NCBI RefSeq assembly: GCF_000246895.1
Contig: NZ_BAEV01000026.1
Span: 1-40,351, forward strand
Origin: Clostridium arbusti SL206
GTDB taxonomy: Bacteria; Bacillota; Clostridia; Clostridiales; Clostridiaceae
Length of the DNA stretch: 40,351 nt
Reading direction: 5' to 3'
Numbering within the stretch: the first letter of the stretch is position 1; every line of letters starts with the position of its first letter. The translations under genes and the position numbers were made by a program. Positions 8,604 through 16,085 of this stretch are shown here, in pieces. Under the pieces are notes generated by a model that saw nothing but the letters and a program-made list of their open reading frames with translations, did not search any database and was not told the origin of the DNA.

Positions 8604-10337
8604 TTAGTTATTACATGCTGTGTTTATTATTTCCATAACAGCTTTGTTAAAGCTATCCATCTTTTCATCTGCATCAGAAAGATTCTTACCAACGGTAGCC
8701 ATATATACCTTCATTTTCGGTTCTGTTCCAGATGGTCTTACAACAAACCAAGATCCATCTTCCAATATGAATTTAAGTACATTTGACTTTGGAAGTTTTA
8801 TTTCGCTTTCTTTATTATTTTCTATATCATTTTCTATACTCAATTTGTAATCAAACTTCTTTATTATCTTTACTCCGGATACACTAGGAGTCATAGACTT
8901 TCTTAAATTTTCTATAGCTCTTTGGATTTTTTCTTGTCCTTCTTTACCTTTAAGCTCTAAGGATACTAAGCTTTCTTTATAGAACCCATATTTCTCATAG
9001 AGATCCATTAATGCATCATAAAGACTTAATCCCTTGCTCTTATAATATAATGCCATTTCACTTATAAGAGTAGCACCTATTACTGCATCTTTATCCCTTA
9101 CAAAGGTTCCAGCTAAACATCCATAACTTTCTTCAAACCCAAATAAATATGTATTGGATCCTGTCTTTTCAAATTCTTTTATTTTCTCACCTATATATTT
9201 AAAACCAGTTAGAACGTCTATAAGTTTAATATTAAAATCATCTGTAATTTTTCTTGTCATTTCAGAAGTAACTATGGTCTTTATAACAGCTCCATTTTCA
9301 GGTAATTTATTAAGTTCTTTTAAAGATGACACAACATAATGAGTCAAAAGTACACCTGTTTGGTTACCAGTTAACACTCTATATTTTCCTTGTTTATCTT
9401 TTACAACTACACCGATTCTATCACAATCAGGGTCTGTACCAAATATTACATCAGGATTTACATCTTTAGCCATATTCAAAGCTAATTCAAATACTGAAGC
9501 CTGTTCTGGATTTGGATAAGAAGCAGTTGGGAAGTTACCATCTGGCAATTCTTGTTCCTTAACCACAAACACATTATTATATCCAAGTTCTTTAAGTACT
9601 CTTCTTACGGGTACATTTCCTGAACCATGTATTGGTGTGTATATTATCTTTATATCTTTGGCATTATTTTTTACCAATTCATCTCTTATGGTAAGTGCTT
9701 TAACTTTATCAATATATGTTTTATCAACTTCTTCACCAATTATATTTAAAAGTTTAGACTCTTTAGCTTTTTCTAAATCCATAACTTTTACATTTTTGAA
9801 TTCATCTATTGAACTAATACAATCTAATATTTCTTTAGCTGCCTTATCTGTTACCTGACCACCATCTTCATTGTAAACTTTATAACCGTTATACTGCTTA
9901 GGATTGTGGGACGCTGTTACCACTATTCCAGCTTTACTTTTTAGATGTCTAACAGTATAAGAAAGCATTGGTGTTGGTCTTAAAGACTCAAATAAATTTA
10001 CTGTAATTCCATTTGCGCATAAAACCAATGCTGCTCTTTCAGAAAATTCTTTAGACATGTTTCTTGAATCATAAGCTATACTAACAGAAATTTCTCCTGT
10101 ATAATTTTTATTTAAATAATCAGCTAGTCCTTGAGTAGATTTACCTATAGTATATATATTCATTCTGTTACTTCCTGCGGCTATAACACCTCTAAGACCA
10201 CCTGTACCAAATTCTAAATCCCTATAAAATCTATCTTCTATTTCCTTTTCATCTTTTATACTTCTTAACTCTTCCTTCGTACTTTCATCAATATACTCTG
10301 ATTTTAACCAATGTTCATAGTTTTCTTTAAATGTCAT
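8604..10337 (-). CDS. pgm: Phosphoglucomutase/phosphomannomutase (alpha-D-phosphohexomutase family)
   Basis: The enzyme interconverts glucose-6-phosphate and glucose-1-phosphate through a phosphoserine. The 577-residue length matches the PgcA/YhxB type. TASHNPKQYNGYKVY holds the active-site Ser (about residue 142). GTDPDCDRIG is the Mg site, FGFEESYGCLAG the sugar-binding loop and RPSGTEPKMKVY the phosphate-binding loop near the C-terminus. The ATG at 10337 (MTFKEN) follows GGAGG with good spacing; an in-frame start 60 bp upstream lacks one. It probably feeds galU and rfbA. It is flanked by hairpin terminators and so likely monocistronic. Confidence 0.95.
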   Translation of the reverse strand: MTFKENYEHWLKSEYIDESTKEELRSIKDEKEIEDRFYRDLEFGTGGLRGVIAAGSNRMNIYTIGKSTQGLADYLNKNYTGEISVSIAYDSRNMSKEFSERAALVLCANGITVNLFESLRPTPMLSYTVRHLKSKAGIVVTASHNPKQYNGYKVYNEDGGQVTDKAAKEILDCISSIDEFKNVKVMDLEKAKESKLLNIIGEEVDKTYIDKVKALTIRDELVKNNAKDIKIIYTPIHGSGNVPVRRVLKELGYNNVFVVKEQELPDGNFPTASYPNPEQASVFELALNMAKDVNPDVIFGTDPDCDRIGVVVKDKQGKYRVLTGNQTGVLLTHYVVSSLKELNKLPENGAVIKTIVTSEMTRKITDDFNIKLIDVLTGFKYIGEKIKEFEKTGSNTYLFGFEESYGCLAGTFVRDKDAVIGATLISEMALYYKSKGLSLYDALMDLYEKYGFYKESLVSLELKGKEGQEKIQRAIENLRKSMTPSVSGVKIIKKFDYKLSIENDIENNKESEIKLPKSNVLKFILEDGSWFVVRPSGTEPKMKVYMATVGKNLSDADEKMDSFNKAVMEIINTACNN

Positions 10338-10507
10338 AACAGTACCTCCTCTATAATTCAATATTTTTATTATACTATAAAATCCATAAAATAGCATATA
10401 TATTTACAACCAATTCTAAAAAATGTATATATTATCCTAACATTGGTAAAATCATATTATCAAAAATTTTAAATTACATATTATGAATTCCTGATTTCTA
10501 TACAAAA

Positions 10508-10547
10508 TTAATAAACCCCATCTTAGCACTACAGAGGGGTTTATTAA
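10508..10547 (-). terminator. Terminator after ctc/rplY
   Basis: A perfect 12-bp stem (TTAATAAACCCC/GGGGTTTATTAA) with a 16-nt loop, followed by TTTTG on the minus strand. The roughly 310-bp gap between pgm and ctc holds this and repeat copy E; I see nothing else in it. Confidence 0.75.
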
Positions 10548-10590
10548 TATGTCAAGAATCACTATAAAATTTCTTTCGTATTAATTACTT

Positions 10591-10647
10591 AGTCACATTC
10601 AAATAAATAACTAGTCAGTATGCTAGTCTATTTATTCTCATATGCCT
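10591..10647 (-). repeat. AGGCAT palindromic element, copy E (internally deleted)
   Basis: This 57-bp derivative lies in reverse orientation. It keeps the right end through ACTAGTCAGTATGCTAGTC, then jumps to the last 12-15 bp of the left end (CATATGCCT). One terminal base has changed (AGTCAC for AGGCAC). Its final T is the first base of the ctc stop codon as read on the plus strand (TTA). Confidence 0.75.
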
Positions 10648-11264
10648 TATTCATTTTTTGGAGTACTATTGTCCTCCTCTTCTACCTCTTCTTCACCGTT
10701 ATCATCTGGTATGTCTCCACCACTTGCTGATGTTATAGTAAGAACTATACTTTTAAGATCATCTACAATGGATATTTCAGAGCTAGCTTCTACATCTGCT
10801 ACTCTTAGTGAGTCACCGAAATTAAGAGTAGATATATCTACATTAATAGTCTTAGGTAAATTATCAGCTTCACATTTTACTTTTATAGTATCTTTAGACT
10901 TTTGAATTATTCCACCCATTTTTCTTATGTCATCTTCTCCATTAAATGTTAATGGAACTTCAGTAACTAATTCACCATTTCCAGATAACTCCTCTAGATC
11001 AATGTGTAAAATTTTATGATTTATACTGTCCTTTTGTATTTCCTTAATAAGAGTTTTATGATTTTTTCCTTCTATATCTATGTTGAGAATACCATGTTCA
11101 CCATTAGAAGAAATCTCTCTTTGTAGCTCTAATTCTCCTATTTCAAACAAAGTATTTTCTATGTTTTTTCCGTATAGTATTCCTGGTACTAAGCCCTTTC
11201 TTCTCTCTCTCCTAGCATCATGATTAGTAAATTTATTCCTAATATTTGCATTAATTAATTCCAT
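10647..11264 (-). CDS. ctc: Ribosomal protein L25 / general stress protein Ctc
   Basis: L25/TL5/Ctc binds 5S rRNA in the large ribosomal subunit. The 205-residue length fits the two-domain Ctc class: an N-terminal L25 domain (about 1-90, with RRERRKGLVPGILYGKN) and a C-terminal beta domain (about 95-180, containing VPLTFNGEDDIRKMGGI). An acidic tail (EEEVEEED) closes it. AGGAGG lies just upstream of the ATG. Its TAA stop abuts the end of repeat copy E, so on the coding strand the stop runs straight into TAAGGCATATG. Confidence 0.92.
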   Translation of the reverse strand: MELINANIRNKFTNHDARRERRKGLVPGILYGKNIENTLFEIGELELQREISSNGEHGILNIDIEGKNHKTLIKEIQKDSINHKILHIDLEELSGNGELVTEVPLTFNGEDDIRKMGGIIQKSKDTIKVKCEADNLPKTINVDISTLNFGDSLRVADVEASSEISIVDDLKSIVLTITSASGGDIPDDNGEEEVEEEDNSTPKNE

Positions 11265-11363
11265 ATTTATCCCTCCTGATATTATTGTATTATTGACATG
11301 AATTTTGAAAATTATACATCTATTAGATATTTAAAAATTATTCTCATTTATCATTAATTTTTA

Positions 11364-11392
11364 TTGCAATTGGATAACGTTTAAACTATAAT
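11364..11392 (+). promoter_or_regulatory. SigA-type promoter of the decarboxylase gene
   Basis: TTGCAA and TATAAT are separated by 17 nt. The predicted leader holds a small hairpin (AAGCCTT/AAGGCTT, about 11413-11433) without a T run, roughly 20 nt before the ribosome site. Confidence 0.6.
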
Positions 11393-11473
11393 AAGTATTG
11401 TTTCAAAAACCTATGCCAAGCCTTATTTTAAAAGGCTTAGACTGTATCTATTGAAAGAAGGTGCTATACAAAG

Positions 11474-12937
11474 TTGTATAAACTTAATCAAAATGAAACT
11501 CCACTTTTTAATGCACTAATGGAATATGTGGACAGAGATACTATTCCCTTTCACGTGCCTGGTCATAAAAAGGGCCAAGGTGTAGACGAAGAATTTAAAA
11601 AATTCATTGGTGAAAATCCTTTTAAGATTGATGTTACAGTATTCAAGTTAGTGGATAGTCTTCATCATCCTACTGGTCCAATAAAAAAAGCACAACAATT
11701 AGCTGCAGATGCTTATGGCTCAAAGGCAGCATTTATATCAGTGCATGGTACTTCTGGAGCTATAGAAGCTATGATTATGTCTGTGGTGAGTAATAACGAT
11801 AAGATACTTATACCAAGGAATGTTCATAAATCAGTTACAGGTGGTATTATCCTAAGTGGTGCTACTCCTGTTTATATGCAGCCGGAACTAGACAAGGAAG
11901 TGGGCATAGCCCATGGTGTTTCACCAGAAACTGTAGAAGAAACACTAAAAGAAAATCCTGATGCAAAAGCTGTTTTAATAATTAACCCAACTTATTATGG
12001 AGTTGCTACGGATATAAAGAAGATTGCAAAGATCGTACACAGCTATGATATACCGCTAATCGTTGATGAAGCTCATGGACCACATCTTGGATTTAACGAT
12101 AAATTACCTATATCTGCTATAAATGCAGGTGCAGATATGTGTGCTCAAAGTACTCATAAGATAATAGGTGCCCTTACTCAGTGTTCCTTATTACATGTAT
12201 GTTCAGATAGAATTGATATGCATAGAGTTCAACAAATTTTAAATATAATGCAAACTACTTCACCTTCATATATTTTAATGGCATCTCTTGATTGTGCCAG
12301 AAGGCAAATAGCTTTACATGGGAAAGAGCTTCTTGATTATGCAATAGATCTCTGTACTTACGCTCGAGACGAAATAAATAAAATCCCAGGTTTTTATTGT
12401 TTTGGGAAGGAAATTCTTCAAAACAATGGTATCTTTGCCTTTGATCCCACAAAGGTCACTATAACTTGCAGGGATTTAGGCATTACAGGTTACGATTTAG
12501 ATATGATTCTTTCAGATCAATACCATATCCAAATGGAGTTATCTGACTTATATAATGTATTAATAGTAGGTTCTTTTGGTGATACCAAAAAGAATATGGA
12601 CCGTTTAATAGAAGTTTTAAAGGAAATTAGTAAAAAGTACTATGGAAAAGGCGAGAAAAAGTCTGATTTTATTGACATTCCCCCTATTCCAGATCAAATT
12701 TTGATTCCTAGAGAAGCATTTAATAGTACTAAAGTTCCAGTTTCTATAAATGACAGCATAGGAATGGTAAGTGGAGAGTTTTTAATGGCCTATCCACCAG
12801 GAATTCCTGTACTATGTCCAGGGGAAATCATAACTAAAGAAATAGTAGATTATGTGAGAAGATTAAAAGCTACTGGTCTTTATGTTCAGGGAACAGAAGA
12901 TCCTGATGTTGAAATAATAAAGGTAGTAAAACGATAA
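11474..12937 (+). CDS. Orn/Lys/Arg decarboxylase (PLP-dependent, short Firmicute type)
   Basis: This 487-residue fold-type I PLP enzyme decarboxylates a basic amino acid, most likely arginine (SpeA-like) or lysine, as a first step to polyamines. Motifs: FHVPGHKKGQG at residue 22, the FISVHGTSGAIEAM cofactor loop, VDEAHGPHLGF, and the PLP lysine in STHKIIGALTQCS. The C-terminal domain (about 400-487) ends with PGIPVLCPGE. Length matches the SpeA/YaaO/Cad group lacking the wing domain. The start is TTG (11474) after AGAAGGTG; the nearby GTG is out of frame. The substrate cannot be decided from sequence. It is transcribed alone, divergently from ctc. Confidence 0.92.
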   Translation: MYKLNQNETPLFNALMEYVDRDTIPFHVPGHKKGQGVDEEFKKFIGENPFKIDVTVFKLVDSLHHPTGPIKKAQQLAADAYGSKAAFISVHGTSGAIEAMIMSVVSNNDKILIPRNVHKSVTGGIILSGATPVYMQPELDKEVGIAHGVSPETVEETLKENPDAKAVLIINPTYYGVATDIKKIAKIVHSYDIPLIVDEAHGPHLGFNDKLPISAINAGADMCAQSTHKIIGALTQCSLLHVCSDRIDMHRVQQILNIMQTTSPSYILMASLDCARRQIALHGKELLDYAIDLCTYARDEINKIPGFYCFGKEILQNNGIFAFDPTKVTITCRDLGITGYDLDMILSDQYHIQMELSDLYNVLIVGSFGDTKKNMDRLIEVLKEISKKYYGKGEKKSDFIDIPPIPDQILIPREAFNSTKVPVSINDSIGMVSGEFLMAYPPGIPVLCPGEIITKEIVDYVRRLKATGLYVQGTEDPDVEIIKVVKR

Positions 12938-12984
12938 ATTTATTATCACATATTTAAATTTCTTTGCAGTGACTATAATCAACT

Positions 12985-13037
12985 AAAAAACACTACCAAA
13001 CTTATTTATCTAAATAAACTTGATAGTGCTTTTTTTA
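12985..13037 (+). terminator. Terminator after the decarboxylase gene
   Basis: A long stem of about 20 bp with a few mismatches is followed by TTTTTTT. A-rich sequence on the other side could also let it serve the minus strand. Confidence 0.75.
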
Positions 13038-13058
13038 TATCTATTTCAAATTATTACT

Positions 13059-13094
13059 AATTTCACGAGAACGTCTATAGGTTTGTGTGAAATT
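13059..13094. other. Small inverted repeat related to the 25294 hairpin
   Basis: AATTTCAC and GTGAAATT enclose a 20-nt loop. The right half (AACGTCTATAGGTTTGTGT) closely matches the core of the perfect hairpin at 25294-25341 (AACGTACATAGATTTGTGT). It may be a decayed relative. Function unknown. Confidence 0.35.
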
Positions 13095-13137
13095 AAAAAA
13101 ATAAGAGATAAATCATAATTATAAGTTATAAATAAAC

Positions 13138-13581
13138 TTATATTTCTTCTTCACTATATACTTTTATATTATTTTTTATCAGTAACTCAGCAGTTACTCC
13201 ATTTCCCACAATCTTTTTCCCACTAAAGCTTCCATCATATATTTCTCTACATCCACAAGATGGGCTTTTAGCTTTTAATATAGCTTTATCTACAGAACAT
13301 CTCTTTGCTATATCAAGAACTAACTCTGCACCCTTTATAAATTCTTTTGTGCTGTCCTGTCCATCCTCAGAAATAACTTTTGCAGTACCATTGATTACAT
13401 CTTCTCCAGTTCCTCCTAGTATTTCTTGAGGAGCTCTAGGAGTACTAAGTCCTCCTAGTACCTCTGGACAAACAAGTATAGCTTCATTCTGGTTAAAGAG
13501 TTTTAAAGCCTTTTCATTTAAATTATTTTCTCCGCTATATTTACAATTTACCCCGCACAAGCATGCAGAAATCAAATACAC
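13138..13581 (-). CDS. DUF523 family protein
   Basis: This 147-residue cytosolic protein matches the DUF523 family of unknown function. It has the conserved cysteine motifs ACLCGVNCKYSG at the N-terminus, VCPEVLGGL with the PRAPQEI segment in the middle, and KSPSCGC near residue 110, suggesting metal or Fe-S binding (inference). The start is GTG, with GGGGTGAT 4 nt upstream. It stands alone between the decarboxylase terminator and repeat copy F. Confidence 0.85.
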   Translation of the reverse strand: MYLISACLCGVNCKYSGENNLNEKALKLFNQNEAILVCPEVLGGLSTPRAPQEILGGTGEDVINGTAKVISEDGQDSTKEFIKGAELVLDIAKRCSVDKAILKAKSPSCGCREIYDGSFSGKKIVGNGVTAELLIKNNIKVYSEEEI

Positions 13582-13628
13582 TTAAATCACCCCAAAACAT
13601 AATAGTTTAGTATTTTACATTAAAATTA

Positions 13629-13705
13629 CTATCTAAGGGTTCTGCTGACGCAGTAGGATTCAAAATAGGCTAGCATACTGACTAGTTATTTATTGGAATA
13701 TGCCT
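13629..13705 (+). repeat. AGGCAT palindromic element, copy F (right half only)
   Basis: This 77-bp fragment starts at the 3' arm of the tip hairpin (CTATCTAAGGG) and runs to the right end (ATATGCCT). The left half is missing, so the break is close to the point where the palindrome would fold back. It ends 11 bp before the mutS2 stop codon. Confidence 0.8.
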
Positions 13706-13716
13706 TATATAAAAAT

Positions 13717-16083
13717 TTACTTTAACTCCACTACAGTTACTCCTGCGCCACCTTCACCATAATTACCTAATCTATAACTTTTAACATGATGCTGCCTTTT
13801 TAACATATCAGATATAACATTTCTAAGAACTCCAGTTCCCTTACCGTGAATAACTGTTACAGATTTAAGACCAGCTAGATAAGCTTCGTCCAAGTATTTA
13901 TCAACGTTATACATTGCCTCTTCTCCATCCATTCCTCTTAGGTCAATAGAAGAATCCACTTGCTTTAAGTTTAATTTAGCCTCTCTTTTTTTTATCTTTT
14001 TTGCTTCTTTGCTTCTAGAATTATCACCTTTACCTTTTGTGAGATTCTTAAGTTTTACATTTATCTTCATTATGCCAGCTTGTATTTGTACTTCTCCTCT
14101 GTTATCAGGCTGTGAGAGTACAATTCCCTTCATATTTAAAGAAGGAATATATACTTCTTCACCTTCTTTTACGCTAGTAAGCCCATTTTCCTTGCTGGAA
14201 TCCTTATACATGTTTTCTTCTACATTATCAAGACTTTCTTTAAGCCTTCTTCTTTCTTTTTCAAGCTTCGCTCTGGTTTCTGAAGAATAGCCCATTCTCT
14301 CTAATTCTCTAATATTCTTTAATATTTCATCTGCTTCTTCTTTGGCCTCAGCAATAATACCTTTGGCTTCTTTTCTTCCCTCACTTAAAGCTTTTTCCCT
14401 AGAAGAATTTAATGAGTATAGTTTTTCTTCATATTTTTCCTTAATCTTTTCTGCTTCAATCTTTAACATTTCTGATTTTCGTGCATTTTCTTCAGCCTTT
14501 ATACTCTTTTCCTGAAGGCTCTGAATTAAATCTTCAAATTTAAGGGTATCACTAGAAATACCTTTTCTTGCCTCATCAATTATATAATCCGGAAGCCCTA
14601 ATCTCTTTGAAATTTCAAAAGCATTTGATTTTCCTGGAATTCCAATTAAAAGTCTGTAAGTAGGTCTCAAAGTCTCCACATCAAATTCTACAGAAGCATT
14701 TTCAACCCCTTCAGTTTTTAAAGCATAGGCTTTTAGTTCACTATAGTGAGTTGTAGCTACAAGTTTTGTCTTTCTCTCTCTTAAATTTTCAAGAATAGAT
14801 ACTGCCAGGGCTGCTCCTTCTGTAGGGTCGGTTCCTGCCCCAAGTTCATCAAAAAGCACCAGTGAAGTTAAATCCGCTTTTCCCATAATATTAACTATAT
14901 TAGTCATATGAGAGGAAAAAGTAGATAAACTCTGTTCAATACTCTGTTCATCTCCAATATCTGCAAACACTTCTTTAAAAAAACTTACCGTTGAGTTTTC
15001 TCTAGCTGGTATAAGTATGCCACTCATAGCCATAAGTTCTAGAAGTCCTACAGTTTTAAGTGTAACTGTTTTACCTCCAGTATTAGGTCCTGTCACTATT
15101 AATGATGTAAATTCTCTTCCCAAATATACATCCATAGCTACAACCTTTTCTGGATCTATTAGCGGGTGTCTTCCTTGGACTATATCAATTATGCCATTGT
15201 CATTTACACCTGGACGTATGGCATTTATTTCACTAGCATATTTTGCCTTTGCAAATATAAAATCAAGTTCATATACAATGCTAGCATTATTTTCAACAAC
15301 TACTATATTTTCATATATTTTCTGTGATAATTCTTGTAGTATTCTATTTATCTCAGCCTTTTCCTTAAGCATGATCTCTTTTATTTCATTATTTAAGTTT
15401 ACAAGACCCATGGGTTCAATAAATAGAGTTGCCCCTGAGGAACTCTGGTCATGTACAAGTCCTGGAACCTGTGCCTTGTATTCGGCCTTTACAGGAATAA
15501 CATACCTATCGCCTCTAATAGTGTAGATATTTTCTTGCAGGAAATTTGAATAAGATCTTACTAGAGAGTTAACTTTACTTTTAACGGATGCTGTTTTGTC
15601 TCTCAGTGATTTTCTAATATTAAAAAGTTCTGTACTGGCTCTATCTGATATTTCTTCTTCACCTATAATAGCATTTAATATAGCATTTTCTAGATTTCTT
15701 AAGGGTACAATTCCCTCACATATATCTTCTATTACTCTAAAACTCTCTTCTTCCTCATTATGTGCTACATATTCCTTGAACCTTCTTGCACATCTTTGTA
15801 TATTAGCTATTTTTAAAAGCTGCAGTGGCATAAGTGTAGAACCTTTACCAGCTCTACTTATTGCTTCCCTTGCATCATAGGCTCCTTCAAAAGGTGCAGA
15901 TCCTTTTTTACCAAGAAGCCTAAGCGCTTCTTCTGTCTCTTCTAAATGCTCCTTCATCTCAAAAATATTTTCATAGGGTTTAAGATCATCTATAATATCT
16001 TTAGCCGCGCTGGTCTGTGTAAACTGCTTTATTTTTTCTTTTATTTTATAATACTCCAGCACTCTTAAAGCTTTTTCGTTCAA
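13717..16083 (-). CDS. mutS2: MutS2 ATPase with C-terminal Smr nuclease domain
   Basis: MutS2 acts on branched DNA and, in Bacillus, also on collided ribosomes. The 788-residue length is normal. The protein has a MutS-like core, a Walker A motif GPNTGGKT near residue 333, a Walker B region LVLFDELGAGTDPTEG and the ABC-type STFSSHM signature. A charged coiled coil covers about 515-640. The Smr domain is at the end (about 712-788), with IDLRGMDGEEA and HGKGTGVLR. The start is TTG at 16083, only 2 bp past the U32 stop, with GAGGAG inside the U32 C-terminal codons. The two are therefore translationally linked. Confidence 0.96.
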   Translation of the reverse strand: MNEKALRVLEYYKIKEKIKQFTQTSAAKDIIDDLKPYENIFEMKEHLEETEEALRLLGKKGSAPFEGAYDAREAISRAGKGSTLMPLQLLKIANIQRCARRFKEYVAHNEEEESFRVIEDICEGIVPLRNLENAILNAIIGEEEISDRASTELFNIRKSLRDKTASVKSKVNSLVRSYSNFLQENIYTIRGDRYVIPVKAEYKAQVPGLVHDQSSSGATLFIEPMGLVNLNNEIKEIMLKEKAEINRILQELSQKIYENIVVVENNASIVYELDFIFAKAKYASEINAIRPGVNDNGIIDIVQGRHPLIDPEKVVAMDVYLGREFTSLIVTGPNTGGKTVTLKTVGLLELMAMSGILIPARENSTVSFFKEVFADIGDEQSIEQSLSTFSSHMTNIVNIMGKADLTSLVLFDELGAGTDPTEGAALAVSILENLRERKTKLVATTHYSELKAYALKTEGVENASVEFDVETLRPTYRLLIGIPGKSNAFEISKRLGLPDYIIDEARKGISSDTLKFEDLIQSLQEKSIKAEENARKSEMLKIEAEKIKEKYEEKLYSLNSSREKALSEGRKEAKGIIAEAKEEADEILKNIRELERMGYSSETRAKLEKERRRLKESLDNVEENMYKDSSKENGLTSVKEGEEVYIPSLNMKGIVLSQPDNRGEVQIQAGIMKINVKLKNLTKGKGDNSRSKEAKKIKKREAKLNLKQVDSSIDLRGMDGEEAMYNVDKYLDEAYLAGLKSVTVIHGKGTGVLRNVISDMLKRQHHVKSYRLGNYGEGGAGVTVVELK

Positions 16084-16085
16084 TA

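Noticed and set aside
10642-10905. 87-residue plus-strand frame opposite ctc
   Set aside because: Antisense shadow of the acidic Ctc C-terminus.
11474-12937. Upstream GTG at 11461 as the decarboxylase start
   Set aside because: It is out of frame and hits a stop after six codons; the in-frame TTG at 11474 gives the canonical family N-terminus.
15017-15526. 169-residue plus-strand open frame inside mutS2
   Set aside because: It is the antisense shadow of the conserved MutS2 core, with no ribosome site and hydrophobic low-quality sequence.
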